64,000 nucleotides of DNA from Dehalococcoidia bacterium (GTDB taxonomy: Bacteria; Chloroflexota; Dehalococcoidia; E44-bin15): contig JBAZMV010000001.1 in the NCBI GenBank assembly GCA_041649635.1, forward strand, positions 434,001 through 498,000. Direction: 5' to 3'. Below, piece after piece: positions 42,443 through 50,800 of the stretch; positions within the stretch are counted from its first letter, which is position 1; the number at the start of each line of letters is the position of its first letter. The notes beneath the pieces are model-generated. The model had not been told where the DNA came from. It saw only the letters and a list, made by a program, of their open reading frames with translations, and did no database searches. The position numbers were made by a program, and so were the translations under genes.

Positions 42443-42901
42443 TCAGCTGGCGTATTTGCCGGCGCCCATTATCCCGACAACGCCGCCAAGTATACCAAGG
42501 AAACCGCCTATGGCCGCCACCGGCGACATCAGCGGAACCACGGCCTCGGCCAGGCCCGCGCCCGCCAGCGTCGGCCCCGCTACGAAATTCATGATTGAAT
42601 TCAGCATAACCCAGAAAGAAACAACGAACAGGATATAGGAAAGATTTATCTTTGTCTTCTTGCCTCCGGCCACCAGAGCGGCGCCGGCGCAGAAGAAGCC
42701 TATTAACATCGGCCACAAATGCGCATGATTGATCATCACAACAGTTTTCATACTCCCGTCATCCAGATCGACAGTCTTTGCGACAAACGCGGTCATCATG
42801 ACCATTATCAAACCGATCCATGCCACGATCACACATATAAGCGCCGCCAGCTTGGCCATTATTTTCTTCATGACATCGGGGCCGAGCATTGACTCTAACA
42901 T
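42443..42901 (-). CDS. Four-helix membrane protein, copy 2
   Basis: The 152-aa paralogue of the gene at 41762-42220, roughly 80 percent identical by eye and the same length. The best conserved parts are the N-terminus MLESMLGP, the AKLxALICVI helix, the DLDDGS...VVMINHAHLWPM loop and the C-terminal GGFLGxLGGVVGIxGAGKY helix. The ATG at 42901 is preceded by AGGAGG. The function is unknown; a tandem duplicate with separate terminators suggests dosage or subunit divergence. Confidence 0.8.
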   Translation of the reverse strand: MLESMLGPDVMKKIMAKLAALICVIVAWIGLIMVMMTAFVAKTVDLDDGSMKTVVMINHAHLWPMLIGFFCAGAALVAGGKKTKINLSYILFVVSFWVMLNSIMNFVAGPTLAGAGLAEAVVPLMSPVAAIGGFLGILGGVVGIMGAGKYAS

Positions 42902-43151
42902 TCTATTCCTCCTTTAGCCGATCCTTTTTCTAAAATAACATTATTTTCTCTAATTTCACCTTCAGGCCAATGACCTGACTCCCTGTCGGCATAGCGCCTC
43001 CTCGTTACTTCTGCTCTATTGTTGGTGAATGCTAACACAAGACAAGGATAATTTCAACCTTTTTCTTACGATTTTATATCAACTTGTATCAAACAACCGT
43101 GCCGGCTAAAATCCCTGAGCCGTGAAGGATGCGGAAATAAGCGCCTTTTAA
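42902..43151. other. Intergenic region without recognised features
   Basis: About 250 bp between a membrane-protein gene and tRNA-Leu. AT-rich parts may hold the promoter of the minus-strand gene. None of the palindromic repeat modules is present, in contrast to most other gaps. Confidence 0.5.
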
Positions 43152-43236
43152 TGGTGGGGAAGGAGGGACTCGAACCCTCAAGCCTTGCGGCACATGATCC
43201 TAAGTCATGCTCGTCTGCCAATTCCGACACTCCCCC
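43152..43236 (-). tRNA. tRNA-Leu (anticodon TAG)
   Basis: The complement folds as a class II tRNA with acceptor GGGGGAG/CTTCCCC and an anticodon loop CTTAGGA giving TAG. It has a variable arm TGCCGCAAGGC, T-loop GGTTCGAGTCC and an encoded CCA end. Confidence 0.95.
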
Positions 43237-43379
43237 GAAAGTAAATTACTACGCAGTCGATTCCTTAACGCATGGGCGGCACCATTACAGGGATGGAACA
43301 AAGTATCGACCTAAGTTCGGTTAAAAAACATTATCAGAGTACGGGCGGCCTGTCAACACGAACCGAACCATAAAGCTGT

Positions 43380-43598
43380 TCACCCCTGTCTCCGCGGCCG
43401 GAAGAAGAACCACCTGGCGAGAACGGCCATGATAGCAGCGCTGGAGATCACGCCGAATATGAGGAGAAAGATCAATACCGGCACTATGAGCACGCTAACC
43501 CACAGCGGACACGTCACCCACCACCAGCTCCAGTCTATGACATGGGTTAGCTTCAAGATTAGAAAAATTATGAAAACAGTAAACAATGTTCCGCCCAT
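43380..43598 (-). CDS. Small membrane protein, TM_Fragile-X-F-like
   Basis: The 72-aa protein contains the pattern TLFTVFIIFLILKLTHVIDWSWWWVTCPLWVSVL, which resembles the short phage and bacterial transmembrane Fragile-X-F family, then a second TM helix and a basic FFRPRRQG end. The function is unknown. GGGAGG lies before the ATG. It follows the zinc-ribbon gene after 27 nt on the same strand, so they may be co-transcribed. Confidence 0.7.
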   Translation of the reverse strand: MGGTLFTVFIIFLILKLTHVIDWSWWWVTCPLWVSVLIVPVLIFLLIFGVISSAAIMAVLARWFFFRPRRQG

Positions 43599-43625
43599 AT
43601 TAACCTCCCCCCGCCGTAAACTATG

Positions 43626-44186
43626 CTACCGCCCCGCCTTCGCCAGCCACTTCGTTGAGTTATCGAAACTTACGGCGGCCTCGTTGAAATCGGCCATCCC
43701 CTCGTTCAGGCAGGTGCTGTCGCCGGTCTCAACCCACCTGATATAGGAGCGGCAACCATCCATGTAGGACTCTATACCCTTTAGCACGCTCTTCCTGGAT
43801 TCCTTATACTCTTCTCTCGATGGCTCCGGTATCTCCTCCATAGCCTGGAGCAGTATAGGAAGGCGTCTGCTCGCTTCATTCAAGGCATCCAGCATCTCCG
43901 AGTCGCCGCCGCCCGCGGCCTTGCTCACCCTGCTCATGACGGGTGCGGCCTGGCTCCGTATACATTCGAAAGTGGCCAGCCACTGCACATCGGATGGCAT
44001 CCCGTCCATCATCTTCTTCAGCCTGGCGCTGTCCTTCTCCGACACTACGTTCCGTGATTCCGTTTTTCCCTTGCACTCGGGATAACGAACGCAGACATGA
44101 AACTCCCTGCCGGCATTCGCGCCTTTTTTAGCCGTACGCAGAGTTGTCGCGGCTCCGCACAGCGGGCATTTGACCTCATCCTTCAT
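43626..44186 (-). CDS. Topoisomerase-type zinc-ribbon protein with helical C-terminus
   Basis: The 186-aa protein starts with a zinc ribbon, CPLCGAATTLRTAKKGANAGREFHVCVRYPECKG, like the C4 repeats at the end of type I topoisomerases. The remaining about 150 residues are predicted helical and charged, with no motif I recognise. It may bind single-stranded nucleic acid, but this is inference. ATG 44186 with GAGG 7 nt upstream is preferred; a longer frame from 44225 exists. Confidence 0.75.
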   Translation of the reverse strand: MKDEVKCPLCGAATTLRTAKKGANAGREFHVCVRYPECKGKTESRNVVSEKDSARLKKMMDGMPSDVQWLATFECIRSQAAPVMSRVSKAAGGGDSEMLDALNEASRRLPILLQAMEEIPEPSREEYKESRKSVLKGIESYMDGCRSYIRWVETGDSTCLNEGMADFNEAAVSFDNSTKWLAKAGR

Positions 44187-44225
44187 CGAATATCCTCGCA
44201 CGTCTTGGATAGCCTTTGTAATCAT

Positions 44226-44524
44226 AATATCATTTGGCCCGACAGAGCAACTGCAAGTTCGGAGACCGACGAAAAAGAGGTGCCCCGATATATCGGGGCC
44301 GGGGGAACCGGGGATGTACCGTAGGGGCGCCGCTTGCTGCGCCCTTCTTGTCGGGCAGGGCTTGCCCTGCCCCTACCCGATGACCAACGTATGGGGGATA
44401 CAGGGGGTTGATTGGGACTTTTTCAGCAGTCTGGTTCGGCGATATGCCTGCACCGTATTGGAATAATCGCTATTCCCGGCATCTCGATACAGGATTCAAT
44501 ATCACTCCTCCGCCGAATATGAGA
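44226..44524. repeat. Repeat-containing gap
   Basis: This includes CCCCGATATATCGGGG, CCGGGGGAACCGGGG, GGGCAGGGCTTGCCCTGCCCCTAC and a CAGGGGGTTGA end. The rest is unique. Confidence 0.6.
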
Positions 44525-44533
44525 TGGTATAAT
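44525..44533 (+). promoter_or_regulatory. Extended -10 promoter, near-leaderless
   Basis: TGGTATAAT is a consensus -10 with TGn extension ending 7 nt before ATG 44541, so transcription should start at the ATG. Confidence 0.6.
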
Positions 44534-44540
44534 AGTCTCT

Positions 44541-44726
44541 ATGCAAATAGGCGATATCGTAATAATAGGAAACGAACGGCGCTATGCCTACAAGGTCATG
44601 GCGATAGTCGACACAGGATTTGGCACGATAGTCAAATACAAAGCGGAAGACCCTACTGTCAGGCCGCAAGAAATCACGCGGGAGCTGCCTGCCAAGAAAA
44701 AACCAAAGAAGAAAAAGGGTAAATGA
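44541..44726 (+). CDS. Small protein with basic tail
   Basis: The 61-aa protein has a beta-rich N-terminal half (MQIGDIVIIGNERRYAYKV) and a Lys/Pro tail KKKPKKKKGK, suggesting nucleic-acid or ribosome contact. No family is recognised. The perfect -10 box 7 nt upstream supports it as a real leaderless gene. Confidence 0.55.
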   Translation: MQIGDIVIIGNERRYAYKVMAIVDTGFGTIVKYKAEDPTVRPQEITRELPAKKKPKKKKGK

Positions 44727-44775
44727 GAAAAATATTCCGAGGACTACGCAAACAGGCAAGCTGCCAAGAATATGC

Positions 44776-45501
44776 TTAATCCAGCAACTCGAAGCTATTC
44801 AGCATAGCATTGAAGGTACTTTCCATAGTATCCCAGCATTCGGGTTCACAGGAAAATGTGATCAGCCAACCTGTATCCCCTTTAACCAGCACGCACTGCA
44901 GCATCTGACTAGTAGCCCCCCCAATAACAACCGTATATATCATCTGCTTGGCTGGCATGCCATCTATTGTTATCTCCTCTTCAGAGAGAATGTCATAATC
45001 TCCAAAGGCTTCCAGACCGATTTTGCTAGCCTCATAGAAAGTCTGCAAACTCAAGCCGCTTGCGTCCATTTCTGCCACGATAACCATAGCGCCGCTGCCC
45101 GAACACGCCGAAATAGAATAATAGGCAGTCCCTTCTTCTACCAATCCAGCCGGAGTCTCCTCCCAACCTTCAGGGAGAGTTATAGAAAAGCCTTTCTCCG
45201 ACATCGAGGACATTCCTGTTTCTACAAAAAAGGCAGTAACTGACTTGTCTGAATTCATTGTTATCGTAACCAGACCGTTATCCCCGCTTGCCGCTCCTTC
45301 CCAATGGTCGAACTCCCAACCCGACGCCGGTTTGGCCAGCAAAATACATGATTTACCCTCCAGATAATCCCCGCTAACAGGCATGACGCTGCCCTGGCCA
45401 TTAACGGAAGTAGATAAATGATATGTAGGCGTAGCACAAGCGATAGATGATAACAGCAATGTACTCAGTAATAACACTCCACCGATTTTAACCAATCTCA
45501 T
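44776..45501 (-). CDS. Lipoprotein with bacterial-repeat domain and PsbP-like C-terminus
   Basis: The 241-aa protein has a type II signal peptide with lipobox SSIAC (Cys22). A divergent InlB-type/'bacterial repeat' domain follows (about residues 27-92; GSVMPVSGDYLEGKSC...WEFDHWEG...SDKSVTAFF). The C-terminal about 135 residues resemble the PsbP/DUF1795 fold that often follows lipoboxes (SITLPEGWEET...MPAKQMIYTV...ITFSCEPECWDTMESTFNAMLNSFELL). It should sit on the outer face of the membrane. Ligand unknown. Two Cys in the last domain could form a disulfide. Confidence 0.82.
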   Translation of the reverse strand: MRLVKIGGVLLLSTLLLSSIACATPTYHLSTSVNGQGSVMPVSGDYLEGKSCILLAKPASGWEFDHWEGAASGDNGLVTITMNSDKSVTAFFVETGMSSMSEKGFSITLPEGWEETPAGLVEEGTAYYSISACSGSGAMVIVAEMDASGLSLQTFYEASKIGLEAFGDYDILSEEEITIDGMPAKQMIYTVVIGGATSQMLQCVLVKGDTGWLITFSCEPECWDTMESTFNAMLNSFELLD

Positions 45502-45667
45502 GCTACCCTCCTACTGAAAACCCATTTCGGGTTAAATACCGACTAATAAGATAGTAACACTTTAATGTAGTAAGAAACTAGTGTCAAGCACAAATGAGTC
45601 TATTGAGCCTAGCAGGTTAACATAGATAATAGAAGTAAGATTTAGAGATGATTAGCTGCAAAAACGT
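45502..45667. other. Intergenic region without recognised features
   Basis: AT-rich, repeat-free DNA between the lipoprotein gene and tRNA-Lys; it should contain the lipoprotein promoter. Confidence 0.4.
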
Positions 45668-45743
<76 letters not shown>

Positions 45744-45901
45744 ATATTTCAAAGTTAAAGGCGGGGTATCCCCGCCGCTTGGCACCGAGATGCTATTTTA
45801 TAACATATCAGGACGATTGAGCAAGTATTACAGCTAGCGCCGCTGGCAGGGTCGACAATATTGGTCAACCCCCTGCACCTCCCCAAAATCTCAGCCACCA
45901 T

Positions 45902-45929
45902 GTAGGGGCAATTCATGAATTGCCCCTAC
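45902..45929. repeat. Perfect 28-bp palindrome
   Basis: Outer arms GTAGGGGC/GCCCCTAC surround the self-complementary core AATTCATGAATT; it is identical to the copy at 32306-32333. Confidence 0.9.
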
Positions 45930-45932
45930 ACA

Positions 45933-46118
45933 TCACGCATCGGAAGCGAGCTTGCCGCCGATAGCCCAGTTCTCTTTGGCCACGTCCTCAAATACGACTG
46001 TAGTGGCCTCCGGCGGCGACTTGACGATTTTCACGATCGCATCCGTTATCGCCTTGGCCAACTCCGCCTTCTGCTTCCGGGTCCTGCCGGGCCACATCTC
46101 AACTCTAACGATTGGCAT
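45933..46118 (-). CDS. 4-oxalocrotonate tautomerase family protein
   Basis: The 61-aa protein starts MPIVRVEMWPGRTRKQKAELAKAI, with the catalytic Pro1 exposed after Met removal, Arg residues of the active site and TTVVFEDVAKENWAIGG. Subunits normally assemble as hexamers or trimers of dimers. The family tautomerises ketone/enol acids in aromatic degradation, but orphan members like this have unknown substrates. AGGAGG lies 7 nt ahead of ATG 46118. Confidence 0.9.
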   Translation of the reverse strand: MPIVRVEMWPGRTRKQKAELAKAITDAIVKIVKSPPEATTVVFEDVAKENWAIGGKLASDA

Positions 46119-46184
46119 TTCACAACCTCCTGTTGCTAACATCGCATTGACATAGTATAGTAAAATCACTCTGAGTTGAATATT

Positions 46185-46343
46185 ATGAACTTCTGGGACA
46201 AGCTGAAATTAAAATTCAAGAAGGCCGCAGGCCGTAACATTTTCCTTTGCGACAGCTGCAAATGGGACTGGCGCAGCACATGTCACCGCCCCGAGCGCCC
46301 CAACGCCGTGAAATGCCCCGACTACGAGAAGCGCGGCACGTAA
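46185..46343 (+). CDS. Cysteine-rich small protein
   Basis: The 52-aa ORF reads MNFWDKLKLKFKKAAGRN followed by a Cys cluster: Cys-Asp-Ser-Cys, then Cys-His and Cys-Pro-Asp-Tyr near the end. The spacing suggests a small metal site. A -10-like TAGTATAGTAAAAT lies about 20 nt upstream and the ORF ends just before the convergent phosphoesterase stop. I do not recognise a family. Confidence 0.5.
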   Translation: MNFWDKLKLKFKKAAGRNIFLCDSCKWDWRSTCHRPERPNAVKCPDYEKRGT

Positions 46344-47066
46344 TCACAGGCCGTCGCTCAATCTCAGCGACAGGTACTCCGGCAGTCCGGCCTCCCTCAT
46401 CTTCTCCTGCACCGCGGCTATATCGTAAGGTACGCGGTAGCTGTAGATAACCCGCTCGGCATCGTCATAGATAGCATAGCTTGCTCTGGGATCGCCGTCG
46501 CGGGGCTGGCCCACCCCGCCGGGGTTTACGATCATCCGCCCGCCCAGCTGCAACACCGGAAGCAGCGATTCCTTACGGCAAATCCCCTCGCAGTACGAAA
46601 AGACAGCCGGCACATGAGTGTGCCCTATAAGGCAATGCGCCGTGCCGACGCTTAGCAGGTTGTCCTCCGCGCTCACGACGGAGAAGATATATTCATAGAG
46701 GGGATCGAGCGGACTGCCATGCGCCAGGGTGAAATCGCCGCGGACTAATGTTAACGGAAGATTCTGCAAGTATTGCTTATCCGACTGATTCAACTGAATG
46801 GCCGTCCACTCGCAAGCCGCCGCCGCATCCGGATTGAAATCCGCAGTGTCTATCTTACCGGCGGCGGCCCAGTCATGGTTGCCCGCCACACAGATATGAG
46901 GATGCTCTCTGATAATATCCAGGCAGGTCGAGGGCTCGGGACCATAGCCGACCATGTCGCCCAGGCACCACAGTTCATCGACCCCTCCCCTTTCGTCGAT
47001 GTCCCGCAGCACCGCCCGGAAGGCATCCAGATTGCCGTGAATATCGGCAAGTATCGCGTAACGCAT
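46344..47066 (-). CDS. Calcineurin-like metallophosphoesterase (YfcE/MJ0936 type)
   Basis: The 240-aa enzyme shows the dinuclear metal motifs in order: LADIHGN (about 6-12), GDMVGYGPEP (about 36), GNHDWAA (about 61), HGSPLDP, and IGHTHVP (about 148). VNPGGVGQPRDGDPRASYAIYD follows, as in MJ0936/YfcE-like cAMP-type phosphodiesterases. It is cytoplasmic and the substrate is uncertain. The ATG follows a TATAGT box by only 9 nt, again near-leaderless. It is divergent from thiL with a 72-bp shared promoter region. Confidence 0.9.
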   Translation of the reverse strand: MRYAILADIHGNLDAFRAVLRDIDERGGVDELWCLGDMVGYGPEPSTCLDIIREHPHICVAGNHDWAAAGKIDTADFNPDAAAACEWTAIQLNQSDKQYLQNLPLTLVRGDFTLAHGSPLDPLYEYIFSVVSAEDNLLSVGTAHCLIGHTHVPAVFSYCEGICRKESLLPVLQLGGRMIVNPGGVGQPRDGDPRASYAIYDDAERVIYSYRVPYDIAAVQEKMREAGLPEYLSLRLSDGL

Positions 47067-47125
47067 AGCAGGATTACTATAGCAAGTTTCAGCAACGTTC
47101 GCTAGATAACGGCTGGGAAAGCGGG

Positions 47126-47131
47126 TATAAT
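47126..47131 (+). promoter_or_regulatory. -10 box of the thiL operon, leaderless
   Basis: A perfect TATAAT lies 7 nt before ATG 47139. No ribosome-binding site is present between them. Confidence 0.6.
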
Positions 47132-47138
47132 CTTGATT

Positions 47139-48131
47139 ATGAAAATATCGGAACTGGGTGAATTTAAGCTCATCGAACTGATATCAAAGACCGTCGGGAA
47201 GACCGGCGGCGGGCGGCTGCTCATGGGCATCGGCGACGATGCGGCGTGCTGGAAGGCCAAAGGGCTGCAGATGGCAACGACGGACACCCTTATCGAGGGC
47301 GTACACTTCGATCTCCGGAACATCACCTGGACGGAGCTGGGCCGGAAGGCGATGGCGGTCAACCTGAGCGATATCGCCGCCATGGGCGGGCGTCCCCTTT
47401 ACGCTTTAATATCGATAGGCGTCCCCGCCGACACCGACGCGGAAAACGTTGTCGAACTTTACAGGGGCATGCTCGATCTCGCTAAGAAGTTCAAAGTGCG
47501 CATCGTCGGCGGCGACACCGTTGCTTCGCCGATGATAGCGATAACGATTACACTCATCGGCGAAACTAAAAACAAGACTAAGCCACTCAGGCGTTCCGCG
47601 GCAAAGCCCGGTGATATGATCGCGGTAACAGGCACCGTGGGCGCCTCCGCGGGCGGTCTGGCGATGATACACAGGGGACTTTCTCTGGACAAGAAGGCCG
47701 CCGCGGCCTTGCTAGAGGCGCATATCAGACCCACGCCCCGACCCAGGGAGGGACTGATACTGGCGAAGAACGGCGTCAGGGCCGCGATAGACGTCAGCGA
47801 CGGTCTGCTGGGCGACCTGGAAAAGCTATGCTTCGCCAGCGGTGTCGGCGCCAGGCTTAACAGCCACCGCATCCCGATCCATCCCGCTGTACTCAAGTCG
47901 TTCGGCAACGAGGCCCTTACCCTGGCCCTGACCGGCGGCGAGGATTACGAGCTGATATTCACCGCATCGCAGAAGATAATGGATAAGTGCAAACGCGATG
48001 TCCCCTGCGCGGTAACCGTGATCGGCAAGATAGTTAAAGGCAGGGGTGTGAAGGTCCTTGACGAAGACGGGAACGAGTTCTCCTGGGGTTATTCGGGGTG
48101 GGACCATTTCATGAAGGGAACGCGTTTGTGA
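47139..48131 (+). CDS. thiL: Thiamine-monophosphate kinase
   Basis: The 330-aa protein phosphorylates thiamine phosphate to thiamine diphosphate, the last step of the pathway. Motifs are MGIGDDAACW, ATTDTLIEGVHFD, VNLSDIAAMGGRP, VGGDTVASP, AIDVSDGLLGDLE and TGGEDYELIF. It complements the ThiD2-ThiE fusion at 56524. Its stop overlaps tsaE (4 nt). A TTG two codons upstream extends the frame, but the ATG is placed exactly for a leaderless start. Confidence 0.94.
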   Translation: MKISELGEFKLIELISKTVGKTGGGRLLMGIGDDAACWKAKGLQMATTDTLIEGVHFDLRNITWTELGRKAMAVNLSDIAAMGGRPLYALISIGVPADTDAENVVELYRGMLDLAKKFKVRIVGGDTVASPMIAITITLIGETKNKTKPLRRSAAKPGDMIAVTGTVGASAGGLAMIHRGLSLDKKAAAALLEAHIRPTPRPREGLILAKNGVRAAIDVSDGLLGDLEKLCFASGVGARLNSHRIPIHPAVLKSFGNEALTLALTGGEDYELIFTASQKIMDKCKRDVPCAVTVIGKIVKGRGVKVLDEDGNEFSWGYSGWDHFMKGTRL

Positions 48132-48589
48132 AGTTCACCAGCCGCAGCCCGGAGGAAACGCAGCGCCTCGGCAGAGAACTGGGGCGCGCGGCGCGGTCCG
48201 GGGATGTGATATTGCTTGTCGGAAATCTTGGCGCGGGCAAGACCTGCCTTACTCAGGGCATCGCCTGGGGGCTGGATATCGACGGATACGCCAGGAGTCC
48301 TTCCTTCGTAGTAGTGAACGAATATAAAGGCCGACTACCGATGTACCACATCGACCTGTACAGGCTCGACAACATCGCTGAGATTGCCGACATCGGCCTG
48401 GACGATTACCTGTACGGACGAGGATTGTGCGTGGTGGAATGGGCCGATAAAGCCATCGACCTCCTGCCGCCGCAGAACCTGCTTATCGAAATCGATATGA
48501 TTGGCGATAACGAGCGCAACCTCGCTCTAATGTCGCACGGGGAGCGTTACAAAGCAATGCTTGCCGATATCAAAAAGAGGTTCAGCTAG
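48128..48589 (+). CDS. tsaE: tRNA threonylcarbamoyladenosine biosynthesis ATPase TsaE
   Basis: The 153-aa P-loop protein is a partner of TsaB/TsaD in t6A37 formation. Its Walker A is VGNLGAGKTCLTQGIA, followed by RSPSFVVVNEYKG, the HIDLYRLDN block and VVEWADKA. GTG 48128 overlaps the thiL stop and has AAGGGA 8 nt upstream; the longer frame from 48098 is unlikely. Its stop shares one base with the tsaB start. Confidence 0.93.
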   Translation: MKFTSRSPEETQRLGRELGRAARSGDVILLVGNLGAGKTCLTQGIAWGLDIDGYARSPSFVVVNEYKGRLPMYHIDLYRLDNIAEIADIGLDDYLYGRGLCVVEWADKAIDLLPPQNLLIEIDMIGDNERNLALMSHGERYKAMLADIKKRFS

Positions 48590-49284
48590 TGGAACTGGCG
48601 ATAGACACCGCAACCGATACCGCCTCCGTAACCGTATCGCGCGAAGGCAGGCCGATAGCTGAGATAAGCTGGCTCGCGGGCCAGAACCATACGGTCAACC
48701 TGATGCCTAACGCATTGCGCTTATTCGAGCTCATAGGCGAAGAATTAAATAAGATCGACGCGGTATTTATATCGCTGGGGCCGGGCAGCTACAACGGCCT
48801 TCGCGCCGGGCTCAGCGCGGCCAAGGGATTGGCGCTGTCGCTCGACATTAAGCTCGTCGGTATCGGCACGCTGGAGATCGAGGCTTATCCCCACGCCGAC
48901 ACCGGCCTGCCGGTATGCGTGATACAGAACGCCGGGCGCGGCGAGATAGCCTCGGCCGCATTTCGTACAGGCGACGACGGATGGCAAAAAACGGTCGATG
49001 AAAATATAACGACCCTCGATGCGCTGTGCAAAACCATCGGCGAGAAAACGATTATATGCGGACAATTTTTCGCATTCCCCAAGAATCAACCGGACCCGGC
49101 GGACTTCATAGCCGAACGCCTCGGCGAGCTGGCCGTTATACGCGAAACCAATTTGCGACGCGCCGGATTCCTTGCCGAACTGGGCTGGAAACGATTGGAA
49201 CGCGGCGGGGTCGATGACATAGCAACACTGCAACCTTTATACTTGAGACGACCGTCTATAACTAAACCGAGAGAGAAAAAATGA
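48589..49284 (+). CDS. tsaB: tRNA threonylcarbamoyladenosine biosynthesis protein TsaB
   Basis: The 231-aa ASKHA-fold scaffold of the t6A complex: LAIDTATDTASVTV at the start, GQNHTVNLMP, FISLGPGSYNGLRAGLSAAKGLAL and a shortened C-terminal subdomain ending with PLYLRRPSI, typical of TsaB. The start is GTG 48589. The stop overlaps the thioesterase ATG (ATGA). Confidence 0.93.
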   Translation: MELAIDTATDTASVTVSREGRPIAEISWLAGQNHTVNLMPNALRLFELIGEELNKIDAVFISLGPGSYNGLRAGLSAAKGLALSLDIKLVGIGTLEIEAYPHADTGLPVCVIQNAGRGEIASAAFRTGDDGWQKTVDENITTLDALCKTIGEKTIICGQFFAFPKNQPDPADFIAERLGELAVIRETNLRRAGFLAELGWKRLERGGVDDIATLQPLYLRRPSITKPREKK

Positions 49285-49709
49285 GCATCTGGAAAAAGGC
49301 TTCTCCGCAAGACCTCAAGGAGCTTCCGCTGTGTTTTGCCTGCGGCAAGGATAACGCCATCGGGCTGCGCTTGAAGTTCCGTCAGGAAGGAGATAAAGCG
49401 GTGGCGGAATTCCAACCGAACGGGATGCATCAGGGCTGGCCCCAGGTCATGCACGGCGGTCTTACATGCACCTTGCTGGATGAAGCGATAGGCTACGCGG
49501 TGACATACAGCGGATTCTATGTAGTGACCGCCAAACTGGAAGTACACTACAGGAAACCGGCCCCTGTGGACCGGCGGCTGCTCATCAGCGCATGGGTCAA
49601 ATCCCACAGCAAGCGCACCGTTGAAGGCTCGGGCGAAATAAGGCTGGAGGACGGCACGCTCATCGCCGAGGGAACTGCAACGATGCATATTATCTACAAT
49701 ACAGATTAA
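49281..49709 (+). CDS. PaaI-type hotdog thioesterase, copy 1
   Basis: The 142-aa hotdog-fold protein has CFACGKDNAIGLRLKF, the helix MHGGLTCTLLDEAIGYAV with the catalytic acid region (HGG...DE), TAKLEVHYRKPAPV and LEDGTLIAEGTATM. Such enzymes hydrolyse acyl-CoA thioesters; the substrate here is unknown. It is the fourth gene of the thiL operon. The CFACGKDN motif with paired Cys is shared with the two paralogues downstream. Confidence 0.88.
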   Translation: MSIWKKASPQDLKELPLCFACGKDNAIGLRLKFRQEGDKAVAEFQPNGMHQGWPQVMHGGLTCTLLDEAIGYAVTYSGFYVVTAKLEVHYRKPAPVDRRLLISAWVKSHSKRTVEGSGEIRLEDGTLIAEGTATMHIIYNTD

Positions 49710-49777
49710 AACGTGTCCAGTTAGAAGAGTATATCGCATATTCGATCGGCGACAACACAACCGAGGGAGAGAAGAAG

Positions 49778-50200
49778 ATGAGTATCTGGGAAGAAATCGC
49801 GGCGCAGGATGTTAAGGAGACTCCGTTATGCTTCGCCTGCGGCAAGGATAATCCCTTTGGACTGAAACTCAAGTTCCACAACGAGGACGGCAAGGCGATA
49901 GCGGAGTTCGTGCCGGGCAAGAACTACCAGGGATGGCCAAACGTGGCGCACGCCGGCATCACGTGCACTATGCTCGATGAAGCGATAGGCTACGCCGCGC
50001 ACTACGAAGGAATATATATTGTGACGACCAAGCTGAATATGAGGCTGATCAAGCCCACCATGATAGGCCGGAAGTTCATTATATGCGGCGAAGCCAGACG
50101 GGTAAACGAAAAGAAAGCGGAAGGTTACAGCACTATTAAGATGGAGGACGGCACGCTGATAGCGGATGCCAAGGCCGAGATGCATATCATCATGACATGA
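49778..50200 (+). CDS. PaaI-type hotdog thioesterase, copy 2
   Basis: The 140-aa paralogue of copy 1 has MSIWEEIAAQDVKETPLCFACGKDN, AHAGITCTMLDEAIGYAAHY (HGG replaced by HAG), TTKLNMRLIKPTM and MEDGTLIADAKAEM. It follows copy 1 after 68 nt with AGGGAGAGAAG before the ATG. The Gly-to-Ala change next to the helix start may alter the oxyanion site. Substrate is unknown. Confidence 0.87.
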   Translation: MSIWEEIAAQDVKETPLCFACGKDNPFGLKLKFHNEDGKAIAEFVPGKNYQGWPNVAHAGITCTMLDEAIGYAAHYEGIYIVTTKLNMRLIKPTMIGRKFIICGEARRVNEKKAEGYSTIKMEDGTLIADAKAEMHIIMT

Positions 50201-50800
50201 TTAGAGCACGAACTCCCCCTAACCCTCTCTTTAATAAAGAGGGGGAAGTCCTTCCATGGAAGGACAGGGGTGTCTCGTATTCCGTAGGGGCATCCTTCCA
50301 TATGCCTTAATGTCATGGAAGGATTGTGCCTGCCCTCTGTGGGCGACCACGAGGGTCGCCCCTACGCGATGACCAACGTATCGGGGATTCAAGGGGTTGA
50401 ATATCGACTAGATTGCCGCGTCGTCCTTCCATATACCGTGATATCATGAAAGGACTCCTCGCAATGACAGGCAGTAACAGGGGAGTATAGAGGGATCGCC
50501 CTCTGACGGGGTTTTAGGGGTGTCCCCTATCTTTTTTAACGTCCCCCAAGATTGGGGGACAACAGGGGGTTGATTCCAACGAGATTCTTCATCCTTCCAG
50601 AGAATCTTATTATGGAAGGATTCAGAATGACAGGTTAAAATTAAAAGAGGTACAGGAGAAATTCTCCTGATGGGGGAACTGGGGGTGTCCCCCAGATTTA
50701 TTAATGTCCCCCAACGTATGGGGGACTACTAGGGGGTTCGGTTATCGTTTCCCCCTTCAAGGGGGACCGCAGGGGGTCCCAACTAAACTAGAGGCGACAA
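50201..50800. repeat. Palindromic repeat block splitting the thioesterase array
   Basis: About 600 bp of modules: CCTCTCTTTAATAAAGAGGGGG, GTCCTTCCATGGAAGGAC, CCTTCCATATGCC...CATGGAAGG, GGCGACCACGAGGGTCGCC, GCCGCGTCGTCCTTCC...CTCGCAATGAC and GAGATTCTTCATCC...GATTCAGAATGAC. Two inverted composite units ending CAGGGGGTTGA and AGGGGGTTCGG, and CCCTTCAAGGGG, complete it. It lies between thioesterase copies 2 and 3. Confidence 0.78.
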
